A program made the translations under genes and the position numbers. Shown one piece after another: positions 12,186-24,495 of a stretch of 64,000 bases of DNA. Positions within the stretch are counted from its first letter, which is position 1. Each line of letters opens with the position of its first letter. Source of the stretch: Rhopalosiphum padi (lineage: Eukaryota; Arthropoda; Insecta; Hemiptera; Aphididae). The stretch covers positions 24,862,001 through 24,926,000 of the forward strand of contig NC_083600.1 in assembly GCF_020882245.1 (NCBI RefSeq). Reading direction: 5' to 3'. A model generated the notes under the pieces. That model saw nothing but the letters and a program-made list of their open reading frames with translations, ran no database searches and was not told the origin of the DNA.

Positions 12186-15100
12186 TATATAACAGCTATG
12201 TACTATATAGTAATATTATATGAAATTATATTATAAAAATAATTATATAATGTATGCAATTTATTGTTGTAAAAATTAATTTAATCTACCGTATTATTAA
12301 TACCCAATAGAATAATACATTTGTATAATAGGTATATCAATATATACCTATTTATAATAAAATACCTTAGAAATATAAGCTGACAGACAGTCTTCACTTT
12401 GAATCGTTTTTGTATGCAATGATTAATCATTGGTTGTCAAAAACAACCATCCCAGTAATCATTACAATGACAATGACGATATATACTTATATACATAGTA
12501 GACCTGCAAATTTTGAGTTTTTTAAATTAGCTATAGTTTGTATTTATATACGTATACCTATTAGTACACCTATTAGTATAAACCATTAAATAATAATACA
12601 TTTCATATACTTATGAATAATAAAGCCTTTATGGTAATCGATATAAGAATAAGAAATGGTACAGAATTAAATTATCTATAATTGTTTGTAGTTGTTGTTG
12701 TTGTACTATAATAAGAAAGCGAATATTTGTAATCTTTAGACAATGATTAAACTGCGGTACGTACTAAGTGTAATGAGTAATAACTAAAAACTAATAAGAT
12801 ACATTTAAAAAATTGCGACGACTTTAGTGTAGGTCGAGAGTCAGTTGACATTACTTAAATACTTAAATGTATAATACATTAATTAATATGGGTATACTAT
12901 ATTATACATACCTAAATCACGAGCATGGTAAAATTCTCTAAATTGAAATTGAATTAAGATGAAATTAAAATAGATCCCCATAAAAATATTTATCAAATAA
13001 GCATCTTATTTTATATATATTTATTTTATTTATTATAAGACTTAAGTTTATTCAATTCTTTAAATAAAATAAATTTGTTATGTATATAGAATATATTAAA
13101 ACTAATAATACGAGTATTATTGATTTATTTTATGATAACTGTATATATTTATAATTTGATACGAATTAGTAAAATTAATATTGGGTTTGGATAGATAAAA
13201 TAATATGTTTAAAAAAATCGAATAACATAAATAATGTTGTTGTTTTTTTTTGTCAAACTCGTACAGCTATTTTATTTGATGAAGATTTTTATATAAGATT
13301 CGAAAATAATTTTAGAATCAAAAAATGAGATGATACAATAATAAGTAATATAATGAAAAGAATTATAATTTTCGAACGTTTTGAAAAATTTTTCTTCAAT
13401 TGGCATTTATTGTAATGAAGTCATCAATTTCATTAATTTTGATCTCTCACAAATATTATTTATCATCACCGAGTACCGACCTTAATGTATATACAATTAC
13501 TATAACGCTTAAAACGGACTCTGATTTCTAATTATTAAACAACTTAATATAACAAGATCATAGTATTACAGCTATTTTATGGAAAAATATTAAATGATCA
13601 AGTAATTATATTATTGATTTTTATCAATGATTTAAAATAAACGAATAACGATCTTATAATAAAATATGTATACATAATTATAAAACGCTCCACTTTGATG
13701 TTTGAGTATTACTACAAATATTGTAAATGACGTATATGCAATTAAAGAATGCGTGTTTTGTATATTCTATATATCTATTTGCAAATATAAAATTGTACAA
13801 TACAATGTCGCGGTAGTATATAAATAATAATAATATGTTACTTTATAAGTATTTTTTTTTAAACCGCGAACATGTTACATAATGGAAGTAGCGGAAGCTG
13901 AAATATCCTGGTGGGGACTGGGGAGATCTATAATATTTATTTTTATTTTCTATTTGTAAATGTATGATGATATACTTACACATGTAATGTAATCAAAATG
14001 TGAAATGTTTTTATTTAGATTTATACTAAACTTTTTTTTTAATTCCTACGATTATATTTTATGAAGAATCTTGTTTTTAAGTTTAGGTATTAAAATTATG
14101 CATTTTATGAATTCTTAACTACAAAATAATTTAGTATTTACCTATTTTATTGATTTTAATGAATTTCATAAATAATGTTGTTGTACGCTTAAAGAATATG
14201 TGCATGTACGATATACCTATAAATATGCATTTTTGATGTTTTATGGTTGCTGTAAGAACAGCTTATTAAAAAAATTAAATTTCCAAGCTTTTTTTTATTC
14301 ACAAACAAAAATGTTATCATGTATAAATCGAAAAAAAACGCTAAAAAGAGGCCACAATTTCATATGTCTATAAATAGCACCAAAAAGCTAATATATGTTT
14401 AAAGTTATATAATATATGTCTAAAAAATGCTATTTTAAATATTTTTTGCAAAATAAATATGCTCTACGCGTGGACTACGAACGACTGTTATTCATTTTTG
14501 AATTCAGACAAAATAACAGATTTTTGTGAACATTTCTACTTTTAACTACCTATTTTTTTATTACGTCAATTCCAGTTTATTGTCGTCTATTTTCTCTATA
14601 TATGAATATTATATATGCATGTATAAACAAATATACTACCAAATAATTATTGAAAACTATTATTTAAAACTTTTAAACAATGATGTTCACGGTGAAGTTA
14701 ATATGGTTAGTTCCTAGTTAAGTAAAATATTGTTTTCATACTTTTTATGACTGCATTTATGTACGTATGATGTTATCCGCTAATAATACTATTATTATAT
14801 TTGGCACAGAATGCCAATTTTATAGTCGGCTCTTGGTCACATCTCAGATATTTAATTTATGATTTATGAATTATGAACTAATATTGTTTCTTATTTATTT
14901 ATGTCTCGTAATCGTTAATGTGTGAATGAACATACTTGTAAAAATATTTTTCGGGAAGTTCAGGGTTTCTATAACCTCCACTCTCTTTCTTATTAACATT
15001 GAAATTTAAGATTGTTAAAAAATTTTAAAAAAATGTACTACACAAACACTATTCTATAATACAAATATATAGATTTTTATTATACTATAAAACAAATACA

Positions 15101-15479
15101 ATTTGTTAAATAAATAATAATAATTTAGTCAGTATAATATATTAATATTAATCTAATAATCTAATCGAAATTGTAATACATAAATACGTAGTAATATAAC
15201 AGTAAACAACTAGTTACATGTATACTCGTATATATTATGTAATGCATATAAATACCTTATTTATTTACTTAACTAAATATTATCACTATTAATTATTATT
15301 CTATAGACAGACATAATATTATGAACTAGTTTACTTGATAATATTAACTGAACCGGTCAAGGCACATGTTTCCAATTTATTAGTGATGTAGATACCCACA
15401 ACGAGTAAACAAAATTATAACATTATGCGATAAATTAAATTACACGCACCACAACAATACTATATAAATGTATACTATA

Positions 15480-16920
15480 CATAATAAGCAAAATTATACT
15501 ATGAATTATGATAATTTAAAATTTTTTATAATTTATATAAAATTATCAACATTTATATATAGCTCAACAAACTTTAAAAATAACGCCTTTCATAATAGTA
15601 TGAAATTAATTGCTAGTTTTTTTTTATCAGCCCAAAGAGCGTTTGATCAGGGGCGTCATTTGGGGGTGATTAGAGGATGCGGTTACACCCCTTACTTTTA
15701 AAATAGTTCCAATTGATCTGCACCCTGACTAAATAATGTATGATTATTAATATAATTAAAATTAAATTGTATTTAAATTTTTTTATTGAATTTTATCAAT
15801 ATTGGTATACTGCCAATTATGATTACAACTTTAAATTACATTATTTATAATTAAAAACAAATATCGTTTTTATTGTTATTATATTTTAGTTTTTAAATTG
15901 ATTTTTACTATTTATTTTGATGCAATGGTTTGGTACATAATGTATGGAAATAATTGAAAGCAGGATAATGTACATTGTACATAAACGTAAATTTATTTTT
16001 ATATGGCCTAAAGGTGAAATTTCAAAATGACCTGCTTGGCTGCTTGAAAACTTGCTCGCAGAAAAAAATGTGAAATGACGCCCCTGCGTTTGATCCTATT
16101 AATTATAAAGAATCAATCATTATTTTATCTAATTTTGGTATTTACATTGACAAGCCTAAGTATTAATGGTATTGTATACGATAATTTGTCAAATGTCAAT
16201 GATCTGTGATGTTCCTTAAGGAAGTGTTTTGAGTTAAATCTTATTTATTTTGTATATAAATAAGTAGTATGTGTTTCAGTGTTTGGACATTGATGGACCA
16301 ATAATAGCACATGCGATATGCAGATGATAACTCGATACCTGATTACTTTTCTGTGGTGACTTTTGGGATGATGTGAATACTAAAGCAACCCATGAATCCA
16401 AAATGATCCTAAAATTTGTAAAACAGGGGGGTTACCTATAAATTTAAAAAAAAACTATGTTTATGAACTTCATGGTAAATATTACAGATAACTTTAATGA
16501 GCTAAACCGTATATTTTCTGTAAAAAAAATATTTTATGTAGTAGCTCAGTTTGTAAAAGTTAATTTTAGTTTCTTTGTATCTAGGTGCCCAATATTTAGG
16601 TTTGACATCACCTAAGGTGGAATATGTGCATATTATAAATCATTTATAGTTATCTGTCTTCGAAGTCTAAATGTCCGTTTCTATATAAGTTAAATTAAGC
16701 TGTGTCAGTCCATGTTCGTGTTATGCGATTTGTGTATTTGGACCTCTATCAAGCAATATACCAATATGATATATTAATCTGTGGAGGACTCTCATATGTG
16801 GAACTAAACATTTTCATTAGACTGGGCCACTTATGTGAGTCATTTTGCACCTATCATACCCAAGTCCCAAAGGAAACACCAATGTTTTTTTATTATAATA
16901 AGAATGTATAACATAAGTAA
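15480..16920 (+). pseudogene. Decayed non-LTR retrotransposon reverse transcriptase, interrupted by a MITE
   Basis: Pieces of a LINE-type reverse transcriptase appear in order but in different frames. First, the stretch ending at 15647 reads FFLSAQRAFD, matching the family's LDLSKAFD block with the motif A aspartate. It continues after the inserted element at 16095 as PINYKESIIILSNFGI. At 16205-16261 the frame reads DVP-stop-GSVLS-stop-ILFILYIN, the GVPQGSVLGPILFILYIN block with two stops. At 16317-16328 the catalytic YADD is intact in another frame. Near 16592 AQYLGL matches the KYLGI block, and 16702-16850 reads like the post-thumb region that ends in IWGGA in jockey-type elements. Stops and frameshifts make it non-functional. 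The 5' and 3' ends are undefined, and a jockey-type assignment is likely but not proven. Confidence 0.75.
15648..16086. mobile_element. hAT-like MITE, 439 bp, inserted in the retrotransposon relic
   Basis: Perfect 14-bp terminal inverted repeats, CAGGGGCGTCATTT at the left and AAATGACGCCCCTG at the right, enclose AT-rich non-coding sequence. The flanks are the exact 8-bp duplication CGTTTGAT (15640-15647 and 16087-16094). Removing the element plus one duplication (447 bp) restores the local reading frame of the host reverse-transcriptase relic. This shows that the element arrived after the retrotransposon. Confidence 0.93.
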
Positions 16921-18474
16921 TTATAAATGTTTTAAACTTATAAATCTAAAATTGTATCACTTTTACAAATCTTACATGTGAAATACAGATGCTAAATATA
17001 TTTTAAACATTTAAACTATTCTATTTATTACGTATAATTAATTTCTCAATTTTTTTTCGTATTTATACCTAATAATTTATTATATTTCATTTAAAATAAT
17101 ATATTCTTAGAAAATGTATTCATTAATACAAGTCAATTAGCCTGGGTCATGGCCCAGTTGGCCCAAGCCGTAGTTCCGCCCATGAGGACTTTCTGATAAC
17201 GCTTTAAGTCTAAGACTATTATTGATTTAACAACGACAAATTATGTACGGCAAACACGTGTCTTCAAAAAAATAAAAAACTATATTGGACAAATTTTCAG
17301 AGAATATATAACTGTAGTACATCTGTATAGAAACAGAGTATTATAAAGCCAGAGCCTCTAGAAAAATTGGGAAAATTTTACACAAATACAATTTTAGTTT
17401 GTAAGTACTTGAATAACGTTAATAACAACTATATCATATTAACAAATTATTTTCCATTTCTTTAGTAAAAATGTGAAGTATTGCGTTTAAGACTTGAAAA
17501 TTGAATATGCAGCCATGTAGGTATATCGTATACCTAAAATATATTAATATTCATATTGGAAAAGACGAAAGGTTATATTTTAATTATTAAGGTGGTTTTT
17601 TTCAACCCCAAATATTTCCTATAACAACCTCGTAAATATAATAAATTATGTTAATACGTGTTAATTATAATAATTAATATGTTTAGCCCTTAGATTTTTA
17701 ATTATATTTACGCTCAATATGCATATTACCTTCTATATAAAAGCGAGTGCTCCGAGCGGTTCGAAATAGTTTCAATAAATGCCATGTGTTTAACTTAAAT
17801 GATATATTATTTTATATATACAAATAACAAATTATGTACTTTATTATAAGTAATTCAAATTCAGGAATTTATTCAAAATTTCGTCATCAAGAAATAAGAA
17901 AAAACGAATAATAGTCATTTTTTTTATTTTCACATTACGTCATTAATACTGTAATGTAGCTGTATAATGTAACATATTATTGTGTATAACAGTAAGTTGA
18001 CAAAATATTATTGACTACATACAAATTTTAATTTATACACAAGTACGAAGTACCTATATGATAAAAATCACCTCTGCGTCAAACACCATTACGCGCGTAC
18101 GACGTATACCTATACCGGCTGCTATGTATAGGTATACGCCATATACCTACCGTTAAGTTCCTAGTTCGTTAGTGTTATCAATATTGATGCATAAATGCAT
18201 AATAATTATGATAACTGTATATAATTTGTATATACGCAACATGCATATATCGCGTATTATAATATGATCTATTAATATATAATTGCATTTCATTACGATA
18301 ATATTATGATATATTGATATCTATAGTAATATTATTTCTATATGTAAAGACAAAATGTTTAAACGGTCAAAAACTTTCTACAATAGAATTGTGCTTTTTG
18401 TGATGTAGAGTCCAAATCAAAATTTATATATATCGTATAAATATTATAGCTTTATCGTTAAATATTTAAATTAA

Positions 18475-18640
18475 GGTACATACAGAAAGATGTTATTAAA
18501 TTGTGTTTATTTATACTATATAAGTTTAATAAAATACGGTATAAATATATATATCGTGCATTCATGCTTATGATATGGTAAATATAAATATAATATGATA
18601 TTTTCAGAAAAAATGATATTAACCTACCAATTTACTATTT
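18475..18640 (+). repeat. Dispersed repeat copy 1
   Basis: This segment begins GGTACATACAGAAAGATG and ends with a TATTTTCAGAAAAAA block followed by AACCTACC. The same two conserved blocks, in the same order and spacing class, recur at about 24359-24495. The middle differs by small insertions and deletions. No ends or coding capacity could be defined, so it is probably an old interspersed repeat. Confidence 0.5.
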
Positions 18641-19355
18641 AGGTAGGTATTTATAGTATTTATATATACTATATATAGGTAGCCTATAGGTAATATATAA
18701 ATTATATAGTTTGAAATTTAAATTTTCTAGTTAAAATTATTGTCCCCTTTCTGTATAGTTATCAATCCATATTATGACCATATAACTATATTATACAAAT
18801 AATATATAATTGAATTTCAGTTTAAATAATAAATATTAAATTTTATAACAAATTATTACAAGATTCATTAAATAATATAAATACCTGCAAGTCTTCCAAA
18901 ATATAATTATCGAGTAGTCTATATAATAGTAGCATATCAGATATCTATGCTGTCCTCCCTTTGGTTATGACGGTTATGTAGTCGTAATTTTTTAATTTTA
19001 TAAAGCAATCAGAAACATCTTCCGGGTCTAAAAATGTCAATAAAAAAATATATTTTAATTTTAACCATTATTGTATTCTTTATAATCTTTATTTCAATAT
19101 TATAGAAATTATCACACTTTTATTTGTCGAAAACAAATAATATTATATCTTTTTTATTTTTAGTGGATATTTTTTTTTTGGTGGGGGGGGGGGGGTAGTG
19201 GAAACAATGACCTGTGTTAATTTATAAATTTTTATTTTCAAAATGTGTTATAACTTTTAAGTTATAAGTCACTTAACCAGGACGTGTAAAAATGTATTTT
19301 TTTAAAAATAAACGGATAATATTAGGTGTCAATGGCCTTACATAGTTACATAGCC

Positions 19356-19389
<34 letters not shown>
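19356..19389. repeat. AT microsatellite
   Basis: A nearly pure AT dinucleotide run. Confidence 0.85.
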
Positions 19390-19395
<6 letters not shown>

Positions 19396-19889
19396 ACTAT
19401 AAACTTATATTTATGACAACTTAAGAGTAATTTTACTTAACTTTAGAGTCTTCGGTCTTGACAATTTTACACATTTACCTATGTGAGTATGTGACTATAA
19501 TTATTTAGTAGGTATGGTAAATTTAATACTTATAAGTTATAAGTGTTAATTAATTACTCAAGCTAAATAATAATGATTATTGATTAATTTAAAAGTACCT
19601 ACTATATGGTACCTACTGTTAATGGTATTTTAAAAATCTCGTACCTATACTTACTGAAAATCACATTCACATACCATGATGTAATTATTATTTTTTGACT
19701 AGATAATATATATCGCACAAATTTTTGAAAGTGAAAAAAATAGGTCATTGCTGCAGGTATTGCAGCTCTCGGCAATCAAGCTATCGTTTCATTGGCAGTT
19801 ATTCTGTAACTTACTTAAATAAAATTATTAATTATTATCAACGTGTAAGTATAAGTGGTACAACGTATTAAATGCGTAGTACGTATATA

Positions 19890-19932
19890 AATATGTGTTG
19901 AACTCCCCCAACCCCCCCTGTATACGTGCCTG
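19890..19932. mobile_element. Solo right end of a MITE related to the 8232-8387 element
   Basis: The sequence GAACTCCCCC followed by a C-rich stretch and GTATACGTGCCTG matches the right 40 bases of the element at 8232-8387. No partner left end (CAGGCAC) was found upstream, so this looks truncated. Confidence 0.45.
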
Positions 19933-20986
19933 GTTTTGTCGCCCTCACTCATCACATGTTAAATAAATCGTTAAAATTAGAATATTATTTAATTATTATA
20001 TAGTGTATGTGACATATTTTGTTGTGTGAATAGAACAAATAAAAACGTGATAATGTGGTAATTAAATGATTAAAATAGGTATTATTAAGTATTATTTTAG
20101 ATATAAATTCAAGTTTAATTTTCTTCAAATATAAGTGAAATTTAAAGGTAACATTATAATAAATACATTAGTCATTACAGTTTATACCTCTGCTCGCTGC
20201 TCATTATCAGAAAATGTATTTAAAATGTCTTCTTTATTTAGAACATTTCATAAATCTCTTTCAATAGCTATGATAGACAACTTAGAGAAACAATTTGGTA
20301 AGATAGTTGACTAATTGTTTAATGATTAATGCTACAAAAATAAAATCATGCTTCTTTTTTTCCGAGTTCTGGGTTACGCATATATTTCAATAACACTGTC
20401 ACTAAATAGTGCGAGTATAATTATTCAATTAATGTTTTTATAGCTGGGAGGTTTTTACATGAAAAATATTTAAATTTTGGTAAATAGATTTAGGTGTAAA
20501 ACAAATGTCTGAGTAATAACATTCTTATTTGAAGAAAATAAAATGTATCATATTATAATTAATATGGTCATCTGGTAAAATATGATAAAATTATTAAATA
20601 TTTTATCTTATTAAATAATTAAAATGGTTTTTTATAAACAAAAAAGTATTTCGTGTTTTGAAAAAAAAACAAAACTTGACAACTATTAAAGTTGTATTCA
20701 TACACTTATATTTTTTAATTGTAAAATCAATTTTAATAAAAACTAAAGAAGACAGTAATAATTTCTACATTTCATATATAATTAAAAATGCCATTGATGT
20801 ACATATACAGAATTAAAATATTTTTCTTTTTAATGACTAGAAGATACTTTGACTTCAGTATATTATAATAACATAAATATCAACTATTATAAATGGCAGT
20901 ATTTTTGTATATTTAATAAATTATTTATAAAATAAATAAAAAAATATATCAAAATATTTATTTTGAAAGTAAGAAATTATTATTAC

Positions 20987-20992
20987 TTTATT
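20987..20992 (-). terminator. Candidate polyadenylation signal of DPH2
   Basis: AATAAA on the minus strand about 125 nt past the DPH2 stop codon. The position fits a short 3' UTR, but the hexamer is common in such AT-rich DNA. Confidence 0.45.
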
Positions 20993-21116
20993 ACCAATAA
21001 TTATTACTTAATAACAAATCCTATACCAATAATTTGAACAATATTATTTCATCGTGTTCTTTAACTAAAATAGAAATATGTTAATGTTTTGGAAAAACAT
21101 TCATAAAAAGTTCTCT

Positions 21117-22840
21117 TCAGCTACGGTATTCTGAATCAGATGTGATATATCCAGAGCTTGGTGTGCCTTTTCTTCCTTCTGTTGCTATTATAACTGGTGG
21201 TCGTGTATCATGTGGATTGAGTCCTGTCCATGTTCTATTTTGAGTGACTATCGATAATGACATATCTCTTCTGACATTTAATGCTGAAGACAACTCAATT
21301 TCCTCTTTAGGCATTGTAATGTTTCTTAATCTGTTGGTTACTAAAGATATATCAGGTAAATCTAAAGTAAAAATAAATTGATATAAACAAATTACTAAAT
21401 TATTGTATAAAAATTACAACACTTGATAAATACCACTAGTGTCTTCAGTCCCCAAAGCCAATTCAATGTCATCAATATTAACAATTGGTTGCATATATTC
21501 TTTTTGATTTTCTATGACTCCTTCCGCACAAGTAATATTCACAAATATTTCAATCTAAATAAATATATTAATAGTCATTGTATACAGTTGATTATTAATA
21601 TGGAATATATTACTTCTGGAAAATTGGCTAATTTGGCAACATTAGGACGTCCAACAGAAAAAATATAACATTTTTTGTTTGTCTTTTTGCACAAACACTT
21701 AACTCTATTAATACGTTCAAGTAAATCTTTAATGCTTAAACTACATATAAGTATTCCAATATGAGTAGAATCTTTTATCTTTTCTTTAATAAAGTTTTTT
21801 TTTTTTATAACTGATGTTAAGGTTCGTTGTGTTAATACATTACAGCTAGTTTGATAAATGTATACTTGACATTCTGTAAAACAAATTTATACATATAAAA
21901 TAGTTGTAAATTATCTAAATTATAGTAAAATGTAATGTTTGTACCTTTTTTCTCTAATATAAATCTATCGACATTGTTCATATAGTTATCATTAGTTATA
22001 TAAACAATATTTTTATAATTTAAATTAAGAAATCGTCTTCCAAATATGCTTGTATATTCATGGTCATCAGATACAGTACAACTAGTTGTTTTGTCTTCCT
22101 TTAAATCTATGTCAGATAATATTATCGACTTTGTAGATGATAATGATTTGGCCAAATTATCTAGAACAAAAAAAATCATTATTATTGGATATTACAGTAA
22201 ATTGTAAAATATAATATTGATTTAAAAATTTACCACGGATATGATGATAAGCCACATCGTACAGTACCAAAACCAGTCCCTCTTCAGTTTCAAAGGTTTT
22301 GATTATCAAATTGGCGCATTGAATATAGTCTAACGGCTGCTTAGGAAGAATATAATAGACAGGAAGGTGACTATTTGGTGTCAGACATGATCTTCCAAAA
22401 TGAACAACACAATCAGCAGCTATGTGTTGAGCAGCTGTTTCATCGACACAACAGCTGAAATTGTTATAAAAAAAGGAATGGTTTAATCAAATTAGACTAC
22501 CACAGTATAAATAGCATTAGTATTTGTGTAAAAAGCAATAGTATTTGGGTGAACAGAAATATTATTAGTGATTACCTGCCATAAGAAGTATCGCCTAGTA
22601 TATATACTCGCTGATCCAGCAGTCTTTCAAATTCTGATGAAATTGATACGCTTATGCACAACATGTAGTCCGGTAATTGAATGCATACCTATGTACACAA
22701 TACAACATGAAAAATATTATTATATAAAAATGTTCCAAGCAACATTTACAGGATAACCATTCAGATTGAATTACTTTTTCAAATTTTCCATTTTTGATCC
22801 ACTGAGAACAACAAAAGATTTCTTCGGAATATTCCTCCAT
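21117..22840 (-). CDS. DPH2: DPH2, diphthamide biosynthesis [4Fe-4S] subunit 2
   Basis: Seven exons join in frame: 22840-22775, 22688-22576, 22454-22234, 22160-21945, 21873-21614, 21554-21434 and 21361-21117, giving 413 residues. The order of family blocks is diagnostic: KVCIQLPD near residue 22, ILGDTSYGSCC at 52-62, VVHFGRSCL at 76-84, KLANFPEIEIFVNITC ending at C301, then PIVNIDDIELAL. Dph1-Dph2 is a cytosolic radical iron-sulfur enzyme that transfers the 3-amino-3-carboxypropyl group of S-adenosylmethionine to a histidine of elongation factor 2. Dph2 supports the Dph1 cluster. Cysteines C61, C62, C83 and C301 match the positions of cluster ligands described in Dph2. Human DPH2 is 489 residues, so this model is short, mainly at the N-terminus and in the C-terminal tail. 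The ATG at 22840 is the first in-frame start next to the conserved domain. An upstream exon spliced at the acceptor CTCTATAG near 22880 remains possible. Confidence 0.88.
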
Positions 22841-23596
22841 CGATATTATGTTAAACACAAAAGACAAATGACTATAGAGAACAGAATGCAGGCACTTAGA
22901 GGCTAGAGCTGACCGAAATTTTTGATGGGTTAAATTTGCATTTCTACAGAGAAATAATATTGCGGGATTTTCGATACCGTACCTACACGAGGTATGAACT
23001 ATGAGCCGATTAGTCGAAAACGGAAAATGACAATGATCAAAAAATGTATCCACACAATTATTACAACTTACAAAATACTTTTCCTAGAAAAAAAACTAAT
23101 AACAAAGAAAGTAATTAAAAAAATCAATTAATTACGATTACAAATTAGATCAGTAACAAATTAATAGTGAACAAAAAAAGTACTAGAAATAAATAACCGG
23201 TGGTATTGTAATATGAAATGAATATAATATGCGTTTAACTTTAACAAATAACAATATCAGTCCCCTCTTATATCAAAATAATAATCATTTTATCAAATCT
23301 TTATCCTTATCAACTACTGATTAAAATCATATCTTATTATCATGTTAAAATAACCATTATTTAAAAAATTTTAAAAAATGATCAGCAGCATCTTATAGAA
23401 AAATGTAATTTTAAATGAATATTTTTTAAGAAAAACAATCAATCGATTATTTTATCACAATGTTTGCATTAGGGCTTAGAACTTAAAATGTTAACGTTAA
23501 AATAAATTCATGTTTTACTATCCAGATCTTCTGAAATTAATTATCATTTATCCTCTATTCGACTTCGATTCGAGTAATAATTTAATTTTACAAAGA

Positions 23597-23617
23597 AGTG
23601 ATGATGATGATGATGAT
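23597..23617. repeat. Short GAT trinucleotide microsatellite
   Basis: About six consecutive GAT units. Confidence 0.75.
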
Positions 23618-24358
23618 TGCTCATAATACGATTAAATAATAAATAGTGAATGTAGTCAAACACCTAACCTTAGTACCTACGTAATGTTATTGAAATTACC
23701 GTTTCAGCAATAAGATAAATTTAATTTAAAACATATTTTTATTTTTCATCTATCAACACAGAGAACCAGTGTTGAAGTATGGAATATGGATACCATTACC
23801 AAAAAATTAAAATTTTCTCATTTCGACTATTTATAATCCATATAGATTCTTTATCACAGAATTGAACATATTATATTCCATATAAACAATGGACAATATA
23901 AAGGAAATTAGTATAGAAATACAAAACACCATATAATTTTTATTTATCGACATTTAAAACTCGAAATATTTTTATATTTTTTGTGTGTAAGTGTACACGA
24001 TAAATAGTCAAATAAATGTTTCAAAAATTATTCTTTAGATCAAAATTCTTGAAAATTTATTACAAAATCCCATATAGTTGTTCTAATATCTGTATAAAAA
24101 TATTAAAAACACACAGGTACAATTTTTTTTTATATGTTTTTGAAGTTTAAGTGTGGACGAAAATATAAAATTACTTATTTAAATAATTATTATCTATGTA
24201 TTAAATATTTTGTTATAATTTAAAAACATATACTTAAAACGTTTGCGTATTTTATATTATTATGAATTTTGCTTACGCAATGACATTTTTGATTTTTTTT
24301 TTTAAATGTTATTAGGTACCTATCTATTTATACTATGAATCTATTTTTACGGTTTTAT

Positions 24359-24495
24359 GGTACATTTACAGAAAGATGTTATTGAATTATGTGTTATAAA
24401 ACGGTACAAATTTATATCATTTTAATAATTAAATAGGTATTAATAATATAATTAATGCAATATTTTCAGAAAAAACTGTATCAACCTACCGTAAT
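24359..24495 (+). repeat. Dispersed repeat copy 2
   Basis: It shares GGTACAT...ACAGAAAGATGTTATT and the distal TATTTTCAGAAAAAA...CAACCTACC blocks with 18475-18640, in the same orientation. It lies in the intergenic region upstream of DPH2. Confidence 0.5.

Larger units (their letters stand above)
5696..21116. other. Gene-poor intergenic region
   Basis: This is about 15.4 kb between the SDR start and the DPH2 stop. I find no gene here. The open frames are short, rich in Tyr, Ile and Phe, and show no recognisable domain. It holds miniature elements at 6754, 8232, 12023 and 15648, a relic retrotransposon at about 15480-16920, microsatellites and otherwise featureless AT-rich sequence. The first few hundred bases (about 5820-6000) are clearly more GC-rich than their surroundings and are the likely 5' UTR or promoter area of the SDR gene. 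No specific promoter element could be assigned. Confidence 0.6.

Noticed and set aside
14526..14717. 63-residue open frame
   Set aside because: Low complexity; no splice or domain support.
17130..17190. Sequence with GGCCCAGTTGGCCCAAGCC and TTCCGCCCATG, like a right end of a MITE
   Set aside because: No left end starting CATGGGCGGAA was located nearby.
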